Part shown: positions 54,794 to 63,410 of the stretch, piece after piece
Numbering within the stretch: the first letter of the stretch is position 1
How the letters are laid out: every line of letters starts with the position of its first letter
Source: Siminovitchia fordii DSM 16014 = CIP 108821
GTDB taxonomy: Bacteria; Bacillota; Bacilli; Bacillales; Bacillaceae_C
Length of the DNA stretch: 64,000 nucleotides
Direction: 5' to 3'
NCBI RefSeq assembly: GCF_000374565.1
Contig: NZ_KB894691.1
Location: 128,391 to 192,390 of the forward strand
Program-made: the position numbers and the translations under genes
The notes under the pieces: generated by a model
Seen by the model: only the letters and a program-made list of their open reading frames with translations
Database searches by the model: none
What the model was told of the DNA's origin: nothing

Positions 54794-54880
54794 CATGAAT
54801 GGATTAGAAAGCGGAAAGAACGGAAAAAAGAAAGGATTCTCCGTGCAGCGTTGCAGTTGTTCATGGGACCAGGGAACGCA
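54794..54880 (+). pseudogene. TetR-family regulator, N-terminal scrap
   Basis: One frame reads 'RKRKERKKERILRAALQLF', the typical first helix of TetR proteins, then 'MGPGNAS' and loses similarity. There is no start codon in frame and no remaining body. It is divergent from the hydrolase gene, a usual regulator position. From here to 55300 no other gene is seen. Confidence 0.45.
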
Positions 54881-55302
54881 AGTCGTATTGGAGATAGGTT
54901 GAAACATGTCCTTTTGTGTTCGTTTGTTTTAATGCTGCTAGTTACGTAAAAGTAAAACAACCCGGAACATACTTGGATACGCGACTGCTACTTTGTTTCC
55001 TGTATGCTTAGTTATGGACAGAACCAGGGTATTTTTAGATTTTTTCTCAGAATGTTGTTTGGACAATTCCATTCTATTGTAGCAAGGGCTAAAGTCTTCT
55101 GCTCATAAAATGGATTATTTACTTTAAATAATCATTCTATAAACTTTATAAAAACCACAAATGAAAACAATAACCGATAAATTTGTTAAGTAGATGCATG
55201 AAGTAACGGATGGAATAGCTTCCAAACTAGAAATATTAAATGGTATAAATAAAACTCAATAACCGAGTAAAAAAGATTCAAAACCGTTTTTAATAAAAAA
55301 AA

Positions 55303-55379
55303 CCCATTTACGATAAGTGTAAATGGGCTAAGTTATTCTCTAAATATTGATTGCTTGGAGAACTGTGATGCACGACGTG
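55303..55379 (-). pseudogene. rpsI 3'-end fragment 1 (distal part) and its terminator
   Basis: On the minus strand, joined across the IS element to 56757-56724, the frame reads KKYSLKGARRASQFSKQ, the C-terminal signature of ribosomal protein S9 (KKYGLKGARRAPQFSKR in bacilli). It is followed by the stem CCCATTTAC ... GTAAATGGG and eight T (55302-55295): an rpsI-type terminator. No rest of rpsI is present. Confidence 0.75.
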
Positions 55380-56723
55380 GGGACCGTCAATAATTTTGTG
55401 TAAATAAAGAAATTCCTTTTCTTATAAACGCTCTTTATTTTTTCTCTTTAAACCATTGCTGCCAGTTCTGAACGTGCTTGATCGAATCCTCGATGGCAAC
55501 GCGTAGTGAATCGCTGATTATAGCTTTCAAACTGTGAAACAAGAAATCTTTCAAGGGATTCTTCATTTGGAAATTGTTCTTTGCGTTTACTATACTTCTT
55601 GATTTGTTTGTTAAAGGACTCTATTAAATTTGTTGAATAAATACTTCTCCAGATGGATTTGGGAAAGCCATAAAAAGTGAATATATAGGGATTATCGAGT
55701 ATTGATTTTGTCACTTTAGGATATGATGCTTTCCACTTTTCCACAAATGATTGGAGAGCCTCCTGTCCAATCTCAAGGCTTTCTGCCTGGTAAACTAATT
55801 TAAAATCCGCGCAGATTTCTGCCCGGTCAGAGACTCGTACTTTATGAGCAATGTTACGTGAGATGTGAACACAACACGCTTGATATTTAGCCTCTGGATA
55901 GACTGAAGAAATACTGTCAGTCATGCCTTTCAGGCCGTCTGAGATGAATAAAAGAATATCTTCTACACCGCGTTCTTTTATGTCTTCCAGAAGTTCTTTC
56001 CAGACGAAAGCTGATTCTGTTGGTGCAATCGTATAGGCAAGCACCTCTTTTGATCCATCTTCCCGTATACCTACAGCTATATAGACAGCTTCTTTAGAAA
56101 CTGTCTCGCGCTTTATGGCAATATATGTCGCATCCAAATACACACAAGCATAGCGAGAGGAAAGTCTTCGTGACCGAAAGGCTTCCACCTGTTCACTCAT
56201 CGCTTGAGTTATATTTGAAATCGTTTGTGGCGTATAGTGATGTCCATACATTTTTTCGATTAAATCCGAGATCTCGGACATGGTCACACCCTTTTGGAAC
56301 ATATGAATGACAAAGGCTTCTAGCGTATCATTGGAGCGCTTGTAAGGCGCCACTGTCTGTTGTTTGAATTCGCCATTGCGGTCACGTGGAATCGAAATGT
56401 TCAAATCGCCATACTCTGTGTGTAGCGTGCGTATATACGAGCCATTTCGTGAATTCCCTGAATTGAAGCCAATCCGGTCATATTTTTCATAATCTAAAAA
56501 GGCAGTCAGCTCCATCGTGAGCAACGAATTGACCGCAGTTTCTAAATGTGAACGAAAAACCTCGGTAATATCTTGTTTTTTTACTAGAGCCTCGACAATA
56601 TCTGTTGTAAACTGGTTCATAGGGAAGACCTCTTTTCTTTGGATTGGTTGTGGTGACTTAATTCTACAAGAAAAGGTCTTCCTTTTTCTATTTATTCATT
56701 TACACAAAATATTTTACGCTCTC
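55380..56723 (-). mobile_element. IS256-family insertion sequence, complete, with 8-bp target duplication
   Basis: 1344-bp element. The ends GGGACCGTCAATAATTTTGT (left) and GAGAGCGTAAAATATTTTGT (right, reversed) match at about 21 of 26 bases. The flanks ACGACGTG at 55372-55379 and 56724-56731 are the 8-bp target duplication expected for IS256. It lies inside an rpsI 3'-end fragment. Duplication is perfect, so insertion is recent. Confidence 0.93.
55448..56620 (-). CDS. IS256-family transposase
   Basis: 390 residues, full length, mutator-type DDE transposase. 'CVYLDATYIAIKRE' holds the first Asp, 'FISDGLKGM' the second and 'STNLIESFNKQIKK' the Glu region. N-terminal 'FLDYEKYDRIGFNSGNSRNG' is typical of the family. 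No frameshift. AAAAGAGGTC lies upstream of ATG 56620. Confidence 0.95.
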   Translation of the reverse strand: MNQFTTDIVEALVKKQDITEVFRSHLETAVNSLLTMELTAFLDYEKYDRIGFNSGNSRNGSYIRTLHTEYGDLNISIPRDRNGEFKQQTVAPYKRSNDTLEAFVIHMFQKGVTMSEISDLIEKMYGHHYTPQTISNITQAMSEQVEAFRSRRLSSRYACVYLDATYIAIKRETVSKEAVYIAVGIREDGSKEVLAYTIAPTESAFVWKELLEDIKERGVEDILLFISDGLKGMTDSISSVYPEAKYQACCVHISRNIAHKVRVSDRAEICADFKLVYQAESLEIGQEALQSFVEKWKASYPKVTKSILDNPYIFTFYGFPKSIWRSIYSTNLIESFNKQIKKYSKRKEQFPNEESLERFLVSQFESYNQRFTTRCHRGFDQARSELAAMV

Positions 56724-56757
56724 ACGACGTGCGCCTTTAAGACTGTATTTTTTACTA
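56724..56757 (-). pseudogene. rpsI 3'-end fragment 1 (proximal part)
   Basis: Minus-strand codons for KKYSLKGARR precede the IS256 target site; upstream of them similarity to S9 stops. Forms one fragment with 55340-55379 once the IS is removed. Confidence 0.72.
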
Positions 56758-57030
56758 ATATATTTCCATGAATAGTATAAGGTTTTTGAGTTTAATGGCT
56801 TGTTCTTTATACGGAGTTATACCGTTTAATATATCTTCCGCTTTTGAATTTTTTAAGATTAAATTAATTGCCAACATAGCTTTAAATTGAAGTTTGATCA
56901 AAATAATCGTTTCTCATTTTTTTCATAACAACAAGACTCATTTGGATATTTTAAGTAGAAAATGGAGAGTGATTTTTTATTAGTGGGCCATTACCCTTTG
57001 CTGATGTATTATATTAACATTTTTTGCTGT

Positions 57031-57160
57031 TTAAAACACACTACGTACTAATCCCCCATCTATTCGTAACGAGGAACCATTAATGGCCGAGGAAAGAGGA
57101 CTACTTAAGAAGGTGACAAGATGTGCAATTTCTTCTGGCCGGGTGGAGAGTTAGTGAACT
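57031..57160 (-). pseudogene. Short-chain dehydrogenase, C-terminal fragment
   Basis: The minus strand encodes 'RPEEIAHLVTFLSSPLSSAI' then 'NGSSLRIDGGLVRSV' and a stop: the end of a classical SDR (PEEIA, NG..L.IDGG). An in-frame stop lies just upstream, and nothing else of the gene remains. The surrounding 56758-57313 holds no intact gene. Confidence 0.75.
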
Positions 57161-57313
57161 TCGTTATATCAAGGCCTATTTACCGATATCATCTTGCGGC
57201 AGTAGAGCTGGTTAATACCCCTGTTGACAACGAAGACTGTTCATCTCCCGTATATTATGCAATGAATTGATACATATTATGAAGACATATGTTCAAAAAG
57301 GTGGGAGTCTATA

Positions 57314-57736
57314 ATGCAAGACGCCTTAAAACGATTGCAAATATTAATGGGCGATACATTACAAATTCTTGACCACATGGAAGTAGATCCGAAACATAGT
57401 CAAATGCTTCAGCATATAAAAAATGGGTTAAATGAGGAAAATACAAAAATTACAGAGTTTACAAATAACACCGTTGAGGAACGGATAGATAAAGCTGTTT
57501 CAATGACTATAAATTTGAATAAAATAAACAACTTGGTACAACAATTAGAGGCAAACTTAATAGAGAATTATAAACATTCAACGGGAAATGATATTAAACA
57601 ATATGAACAAATGTCCCTTGAGGAGCAATTAGAGCAAACCGAGAGCTACCATAATAAAATTGATTACTTAAGTGCCGCAAAGATCCGGGAAAACTTAAAT
57701 CGGATGAATGAAGTATTACTTAGTATAAGGTCTTGA
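57314..57736 (+). CDS. Hypothetical coiled-coil protein
   Basis: 140 residues, almost wholly helical, with heptad-like stretches ('ERIDKAVSMTINLNKINNLV', 'SLEEQLEQTESYHNKIDYLS'). No signal peptide, membrane segment or known domain. AAAGGTGGGAG lies eight bases before ATG, one of the best ribosome sites in this region. Probably co-transcribed with the ferredoxin gene 54 bases downstream. Function unknown. Confidence 0.7.
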   Translation: MQDALKRLQILMGDTLQILDHMEVDPKHSQMLQHIKNGLNEENTKITEFTNNTVEERIDKAVSMTINLNKINNLVQQLEANLIENYKHSTGNDIKQYEQMSLEEQLEQTESYHNKIDYLSAAKIRENLNRMNEVLLSIRS

Positions 57737-57790
57737 TAATGGGAAACAAGAGCATAGAGACTGTGTTAATGAGAAAGGGGTATTTTTCAA

Positions 57791-58030
57791 GTGTCCTTCG
57801 TCATAACATCTCCTTGTATCCAAGAAAAAGCTGCAGAATGTGTAGATGTCTGCCCTGTGGATTGCATTGCCGAGGGAACAGACCAATTTTATATTGACCC
57901 GGACATTTGTATTGATTGCGGTGCATGTCAAGCAGTATGCCCTGTTGAGGCAATTTATCACGAAGAAGAAGTGCCAGAGGGAGAGGAAAAATATATCCGG
58001 AAAGCCATTGAATTTTATAAAAACATTTAG
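57791..58030 (+). CDS. fdxA: 7Fe ferredoxin ([3Fe-4S][4Fe-4S])
   Basis: 79-residue electron carrier. Cys9, 17, 21 and 50 fit the 3Fe-4S site and Cys25, 40, 43 and 46 the 4Fe-4S site. The first CxxC is absent (CIQEKAAEC), as in Bacillus 7Fe ferredoxins. 'CVDVCPVDCI' and 'CIDCGACQAVCPVEAIYHE' are diagnostic. GTG 57791 follows GAAAGGGG. It sits on what looks like element cargo, so it could be a second copy. Partner enzyme unknown. Confidence 0.9.
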   Translation: MSFVITSPCIQEKAAECVDVCPVDCIAEGTDQFYIDPDICIDCGACQAVCPVEAIYHEEEVPEGEEKYIRKAIEFYKNI

Positions 58031-58050
58031 CTAATTAGCTAAATGTTTTT
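58019..58050 (+). terminator. Terminator after the ferredoxin gene
   Basis: AAAAACATTTAGCT and AGCTAAATGTTTTT are perfect complements with AATT between; the stop codon lies in the stem. Confidence 0.85.
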
Positions 58051-58152
58051 ATAACTTATTTTCCCTCTTATCAATTAGTAATAAAACTGACAACACCACG
58101 ATACTAAATACCAACATAAACAGAAATGACACTCACTTACCTTTTTCCAAAC

Positions 58153-58188
58153 AAAAACAGGCTATCCTATCAAAAATGAGATAGCCTG
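58153..58188 (-). terminator. Terminator following rpsI fragment 2
   Basis: On the minus strand CAGGCTATC ... GATAGCCTG (58188-58158) is followed by TTTTTG. An inverted, diverged copy lies at 63388-63450. Confidence 0.8.
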
Positions 58189-58220
58189 TAAACGTTGATA
58201 TATCAATGTTTTTATTAAGA

Positions 58221-58275
58221 TTATCGCTTCGAACTTGGTGCACGACGTACGCCCTTTAAGTCCGTACTTCTTACG
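58221..58275 (-). pseudogene. rpsI 3'-end fragment 2 (frameshifted)
   Basis: The minus strand encodes KERKKYGLKG then, after one extra G, VRRAPSSKR and a TAA stop at 58221-58223: the last ~19 codons of ribosomal protein S9 with a frameshift. Similarity ends abruptly upstream (in-frame TAA). A terminator follows. It resembles fragment 1 at 55340/56757 but is clearly diverged from it. Confidence 0.78.
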
Positions 58276-58353
58276 TTCTTTTATTTAATAGATGTATATT
58301 CTTTTACCATCTTATATATTCCCATGAACCATTCTGCTTTTTTAGGGCAACTA

Positions 58354-61020
58354 TTACTTCCAGATACTTTTTCGTTCCGAGCGCTTGACAAACTTCCCCG
58401 ACATCGCCTTAACCCGTGCTTTTAACAATAGCTTTCTGCCTTCAACATTCCTTGTAAAAATGGCGCATGCCCGCCCGATTTTCTTTTTCCACTTTTTTTC
58501 AAAAAGTTGCACATACTCTTTTTTGCGTCCAATTTCATCAGGAATGGCATGGTAATCATGGCGGACATGCCACCTTCTCCCAGAAGTCCGATGAAGAATA
58601 TATCTTGGATTATCTATCGGATCAAGAAACTGCTGTAACGATTGTAAAAACAGCTTTTGTTCGTGGGGCGTCCCTCTTTCAAGAGAACAACAGACCATAC
58701 CGTTTGATAATTCTTCTACCACGACCTTGGTTTGATTTGGCGGTGTTTCGATACTCCCAATCTCAAAAAGAACATCGTAAATGATCTGTCCCGCCGTTTG
58801 TAAACTTGATTCAATCGACGAGTTGCCAACAAAAATTCGGAGAGCCTTCCACCAATAAGGTGCAGAAAAGATCACTCCGATAACAAGTGCAAAAATTAAC
58901 GGAGGCAAAAAGCTATCAAACCCTTTATAGCTGCTTTGCACTCCAGCTTCATACAGTATGCTTATGATGATTGATGCAGTTATGATCAGCAGCGTTTTCA
59001 ATGTATGCTCGAATAAAAATGGTCTCGGTACAAATTCCTTTCCAACATCCACTTGTTCTCTTTTCTTTTCTCCTAGATTTGTTGCTTCTTGCCACCTTTC
59101 GAACAGGTCTGCCTTACGCGTTGCCCGCTTCATCATGAGATGATTTACGTCTTCTACTTTTCTAGAGGAAAATGGCGGAGACGTAAAGCGGAGACGCTCT
59201 ATTCCAGAGACGATAATCGGCAATTCCTCATCTAATCCGCTCAATGATTGAAACCGCCTAAATAATGAAGCATAATCATATCCTCCATCCCACGTGTTTG
59301 CATCCACACACACTAAGTGCCAAATATTTGCGCACTTTTGGGGATTGGCTTTATCCGATCGTATCGCTCTACCTCTCATTTGATTAGTTAACATAAATGA
59401 TCCGACATAAGACGCTAAAATAAGCGTGTTTACGCTTGGCGCATCCCAACCTTCTCCGAGTAAAGCTGTCGTTCCTATTAGCGTATCAATATGCCCTTCT
59501 GAAAAGATAGCTGTTATGACTTTAACCATCTCTTGCCTAGATGCTCCAGCAACATTCACTTCACTGTATGCCGGATCATGCCGTAATGGCTGAACTGAAA
59601 AATTCAAACCGAATGCATCCAAATGAGAAACGGCATGAGTTGGAATAATCACGATAGAGCCGGTTAAAACACCGAGCTGGCAACGATTTTTTAATTGCCT
59701 TCTTAACATTTCAAAGATTGGAATGACACCTAGCCGATTGAGTATTTTCATATCTTGATCTGCTTTTGGTAAATCTTCTTTATATATGTAGTCAGCCAAT
59801 ACAACAAGTCGGAGATCATCCCCTTGCGCTTGTTTTTCAAAGGAAACGATATTCGTTATACTTTGTAGCTTCGAAGCACTCTGCAATAAAGTTCGCTGCA
59901 TCGCCTTCGTTGCTGTTAAACGAACATTCTTTCGTTCAAGTACTCCGATTCCTGATAATTTTTTTCTGATACTTTGTAACGGCTCGCCTTTCACATTCAT
60001 ATGCGGATCACGATAGAGGAGCCCACCTAGCAATTCTTCCATCCACTCAGTAGTAAACTTCGGCAAATCAATATGTTTTTCATCCATTTGTTGAAATGGC
60101 AATTGCCAACAGTCGCTTCCAACCTCTTTTAAAAACAAAATAATTGAAATAAAATAACCGTATTTCGCCAACCTTTCCTCAAGATATGCTTCCGATTTAA
60201 TCCACGGATGATTTTCTAATAGGCGTATCAAGTCTTTATTTTGTTTTAACGCTTGAATATACGCCTTTACCTCATCACGAAATGCACGAATTGGACCTTC
60301 TTCCTTCGGGGTGGGTGTAGACATCCAGACATAATCTTGATGCGGACACAGATCCCCTTCTCGGACTAATGCAGCCATATCAATTTCTTCATCAATTGGC
60401 CCGCATAATTTAATATATTTTTCCCATTCTGCTTGACCTACATCATATGGCGGGGTTGCGGTTAAGGCAACGACAGCCGGATGATTCAATTGGTCACGAA
60501 ACGTTATTGTTGTCTCCCACCAGCTCGTCCTTAAATGATGTGCTTCATCTAAAATCAGCGTTTGAAAATTTTGTTGAAGCAACTTTTCTAATGCCTCTTC
60601 TTTCGAAGAAGCATCAAACTCATGTTGTTCTTGTTCGATATCATCTAAATCGGAGTCACTACCTAATTCCTTCACTCTGCTTTCCAGTAAAGCATGTAAC
60701 CCTTGATAAGTGGTCACCGTTACAAACTTCGGATTCCTCAAATCGGTTGACATCCAATTTGGTGGCTCTGACTGTTGTAAGAACAACTCCGTAAAACGAT
60801 CCACCCACTGGTTTCGTATCGCCAGCGTCGGCGACACAATGAGCGTTGGTTTATTTAACCGTAGCATTACCTCTAAACCAAGTACCGTCTTTCCTGACCC
60901 TGGCGGTGCGACAAGGTGTAAATGATTGTTTTCTAAATGTCCATCCAAATGTTCCAATACTTCGTGTTGATAACTTCGCCAAGGATAACAAAATTTAATC
61001 CCGTTAGGAAATTGCTTCAT
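58354..61020 (-). CDS. Membrane-tethered SF2 DEAD/DEAH helicase
   Basis: 888 residues. N-terminal helicase core: Walker A APPGSGKT (38-45), DEAH near 157 ('LILDEAHHLRTSWW'), TATPP near 188, and in the second RecA lobe 'GEGWDAPSVNTLILASYV' and 'QMRGRAIRSDK' (motifs V and VI). A helical insert of about 200 residues lies between the lobes. After the core two membrane helices (about 674-693 and 704-726) are followed by a 160-residue basic C-terminal domain. Start ATG 61020 follows GGTGAAG. Likely a defence or mobile-element function; no partner gene is adjacent. I know no named family with this layout. Confidence 0.85.
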   Translation of the reverse strand: MKQFPNGIKFCYPWRSYQHEVLEHLDGHLENNHLHLVAPPGSGKTVLGLEVMLRLNKPTLIVSPTLAIRNQWVDRFTELFLQQSEPPNWMSTDLRNPKFVTVTTYQGLHALLESRVKELGSDSDLDDIEQEQHEFDASSKEEALEKLLQQNFQTLILDEAHHLRTSWWETTITFRDQLNHPAVVALTATPPYDVGQAEWEKYIKLCGPIDEEIDMAALVREGDLCPHQDYVWMSTPTPKEEGPIRAFRDEVKAYIQALKQNKDLIRLLENHPWIKSEAYLEERLAKYGYFISIILFLKEVGSDCWQLPFQQMDEKHIDLPKFTTEWMEELLGGLLYRDPHMNVKGEPLQSIRKKLSGIGVLERKNVRLTATKAMQRTLLQSASKLQSITNIVSFEKQAQGDDLRLVVLADYIYKEDLPKADQDMKILNRLGVIPIFEMLRRQLKNRCQLGVLTGSIVIIPTHAVSHLDAFGLNFSVQPLRHDPAYSEVNVAGASRQEMVKVITAIFSEGHIDTLIGTTALLGEGWDAPSVNTLILASYVGSFMLTNQMRGRAIRSDKANPQKCANIWHLVCVDANTWDGGYDYASLFRRFQSLSGLDEELPIIVSGIERLRFTSPPFSSRKVEDVNHLMMKRATRKADLFERWQEATNLGEKKREQVDVGKEFVPRPFLFEHTLKTLLIITASIIISILYEAGVQSSYKGFDSFLPPLIFALVIGVIFSAPYWWKALRIFVGNSSIESSLQTAGQIIYDVLFEIGSIETPPNQTKVVVEELSNGMVCCSLERGTPHEQKLFLQSLQQFLDPIDNPRYILHRTSGRRWHVRHDYHAIPDEIGRKKEYVQLFEKKWKKKIGRACAIFTRNVEGRKLLLKARVKAMSGKFVKRSERKSIWK

Positions 61021-61437
61021 TTACTTCACCAGCCTAAATGCAATCTATTAGCTTGCTAAGCCTTATCATATGCTCCTATATTCCATTAAACTCAAATAAT
61101 CAAATCTTTTCAATTTATTTTAAGCAAATGAGCTGATGCTACGGAACACTTGGAAAAACAACTTGGTATAATTATAAACTGCTAATTTTATTTGATCTCT
61201 AGATCGTATCTTGTTAAGCCTTACGTCATCACACCCTGCTTGTATACCGGATGTTATTCAATGATCTGGATCGTTTAAACATCTTTATTGTTATCCCTCT
61301 ATTGTAGAAACTTGATCGAGGCTCGTTGGGACTAAGATCTCGTATAACAAGCGAAGTTGTGACACTACTGGAATACTATATAAATTCACTATTTATCATG
61401 ACGTTTAATCCTTATCCACTTTCATTGTAAATTTAGA

Positions 61438-61489
61438 TTGACATACAAAAAATCAATGACATATAATATTGTTAACTAGTTAACAATAT
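61438..61489 (+). promoter_or_regulatory. Promoter with 24-bp operator palindrome for the second MarR-MFS pair
   Basis: TTGACA (61438-61443), 18-base spacer, TATAAT (61462-61467), overlapped by the perfect palindrome ATATTGTTAAC-TA-GTTAACAATAT (61466-61489). A MarR dimer here would cover the end of the -10 and the start site. The rest of the interval from 61021 shows no gene. Confidence 0.85.
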
Positions 61490-61530
61490 GGATGTTGTAA
61501 GAAATATTAAGTAAGGTTGTGTAAAGATTA

Positions 61531-62001
61531 ATGGATCATATGAATAAAAAAGAAGATGCCTTGAAGGCTCTACAACATTTTATTACTGAAAGAGAAGCAT
61601 CGCAGAAGAAGGGAAGAGTCAATAAAGTAGGTCAGGAAGAAGCGCTCGCTTTAGATTGGACACTCACTCAATTACACATTGTTGCAACAATCAAAGAGAA
61701 AGGAATGGCTAATAATACTTCTCTCTCTGAATGTCTAAAGTTATCTAAACCAGCTATTACTAAAGCAGTGAGGAAGTTGTTACACCATAATATCCTTGTA
61801 AAAACAAAACAAGAAGATAATAAAAAAGAAGTTTATTATCTTCTTACAGAATCAGGGGAAGAGCTTGCTTTAATTCATGACCGATTACATGAACAAGCAA
61901 GAAATAGCTATTTGCGTATCTTGGATAATTTTAACACAGTCGAATTGGAGACTATTATTAGGTTTTTAAACGCCCTTACGGAAAATCTGAAGCACCATTA
62001 A
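61531..62001 (+). CDS. MarR-family transcriptional regulator
   Basis: 156 residues with an N-terminal dimer helix, winged helix 'NTSLSECLKLSKPAITKAVRKLLHHNILVK' and wing 'QEDNKKEVYYLLTESGEE'. It starts at ATG 61531 (AAGGTTGTG upstream; ATG three codons later also possible). Twenty-five bases separate it from the exporter start. The palindrome at 61466-61489 is its probable operator. AT-richer than the backbone genes. Confidence 0.92.
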   Translation: MDHMNKKEDALKALQHFITEREASQKKGRVNKVGQEEALALDWTLTQLHIVATIKEKGMANNTSLSECLKLSKPAITKAVRKLLHHNILVKTKQEDNKKEVYYLLTESGEELALIHDRLHEQARNSYLRILDNFNTVELETIIRFLNALTENLKHH

Positions 62002-62026
62002 GACCATCTATAAAAGGAGGTTGAAT

Positions 62027-63211
62027 ATGCAATGTCGAACATCTAAAATCAAAGTATTTGTGTTGTATTTATTAAGTATATGCACATTTTTTGCCTCTTT
62101 AAATCAGAACATTTACACACCCGCCATCCCTCTTATTCGGGACTCTTTCAACGTCTCAATAAATTGGGTAAATTTTACAGTGAGTAGTTTTATTTTTATT
62201 ATTGCTATGATTCAAATCGTTTTAGGAATGGTTATTGAGGCTAAAAATCAAAAAAGATTATTATTGGTCAGCTTCGTTTTTATCAGTATTTCAACTATAA
62301 TTTGCGCTTTTACAACTAATTTTATGCTCTTTATGATATCTAGATTAGTTCAGGCTATTGGTGCTGGAATTATCCCTTTAGTAACGATCAACATGATTTC
62401 ACAATTATTTGAAGGTCAAGCTAGAGGCAGTGCAATGGGAACTTATCAAATATTGCTTACACTTGCTCCAGCGATTGCTCCTATTTTAGGGGGATTACTC
62501 GGGCAATATTATGGCTATCAAGGAATTTTCCTATTCCTCTCTGTTATTTCTGCTGCATTGTTTGTTTTTATTGCTTACATACTTCCAAACGATGAAAGAA
62601 AGAATTCTCGAAGAAAGACAAGCTGCTTTGTTAAAAACTATATAGCTGTTTTTTCAAATTATATAGGTATAAGCACAATGGTTATAAGTTTTTTTGTGTT
62701 TTTCATCTATTTTGCTATCCTTGTGTACTTGCCAGTATTACTTCATGATTATTATCACATATCTGTGCAAATCGTAGGTCTCTTATACTTACCGTTAACT
62801 GTTAGTATGATTTTAGGAAGTACATTATTCAAAAACTTACAGAAAAAAATATCATTGAATGTATTATTTATGGCTATTTTATTTTTCATGCCATTACAAG
62901 TGGTATTATTTGGTGTACTACACACCAAATCCATCATTGGTTTAAGTATCATTTTATTTTGCTATGGTATGACAGTTGGATTTTCTGCTCCGCTTTTTTC
63001 AACTATTATAAGTAATGAATACATCGAAAATAGGGGAACAGCTTTAGGTCTTTTTAATTTTATCCGTTATTTCGGTATGACAATTGGAGGCATGCTGACT
63101 GGATTGTATAGTATCATATCAAGTAGTTTTGTATTTTTCTTTTTAGGTAGTTTTCTTTTTCTTGCTTCAATATTACAGTTTAGGATTTTAAAGAAAAGCT
63201 TTTTATCATGA
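62027..63211 (+). CDS. MFS exporter (Bcr/CflA or TetA(L)-like, 12-14 helices)
   Basis: 394 residues from ATG 62027, six bases after AAAGGAGG; TTG 62021 is rejected because it touches the ribosome site. 'NQNIYTPAIPLIRDSFNVSI' and 'RLVQAIGAGIIPLVTINMIS' followed by 'GSAMGTYQILLTLAPAIAPI' are the motif C-type antiporter marks of drug:H+ exporters. AT-rich, operonic with marR. Probably exports the ligand sensed by MarR; substrate unknown. Confidence 0.9.
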   Translation: MQCRTSKIKVFVLYLLSICTFFASLNQNIYTPAIPLIRDSFNVSINWVNFTVSSFIFIIAMIQIVLGMVIEAKNQKRLLLVSFVFISISTIICAFTTNFMLFMISRLVQAIGAGIIPLVTINMISQLFEGQARGSAMGTYQILLTLAPAIAPILGGLLGQYYGYQGIFLFLSVISAALFVFIAYILPNDERKNSRRKTSCFVKNYIAVFSNYIGISTMVISFFVFFIYFAILVYLPVLLHDYYHISVQIVGLLYLPLTVSMILGSTLFKNLQKKISLNVLFMAILFFMPLQVVLFGVLHTKSIIGLSIILFCYGMTVGFSAPLFSTIISNEYIENRGTALGLFNFIRYFGMTIGGMLTGLYSIISSSFVFFFLGSFLFLASILQFRILKKSFLS

Positions 63212-63309
63212 CATTCAATAATTTATATCCACTTTTACAAAGGGCTTCACGTTATTCCGACTACAGGAAAATTTGATCAAACCATTACTGTTCTCAAATC
63301 GATCCAAGT

Positions 63310-63410
63310 GGATAGCACTTAAAGCTAGGAAATGGGACCATCACTGAAGCCATTTTAGACCGTATCATTCACGATTCCTACCAACTTTTACAGGCTATTT
63401 CATTTTGATG
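63310..63410 (+). pseudogene. IstB (IS21-family ATPase) C-terminal fragment
   Basis: One plus-strand frame reads 'LGNGTITEAILDRIIHDSY', the conserved C-terminal block of IS21 helper ATPases, then passes into the hairpin region. No other istB sequence is upstream. Remnant of an older IS21-type element, different from the one starting at 63.8 kb. Confidence 0.65.

Noticed and set aside
58354..63211. Helicase plus MarR-MFS as one operonic system
   Set aside because: The helicase is on the opposite strand to marR-MFS, with 500 bases between them and a separate promoter; the MarR-MFS pair is self-sufficient.
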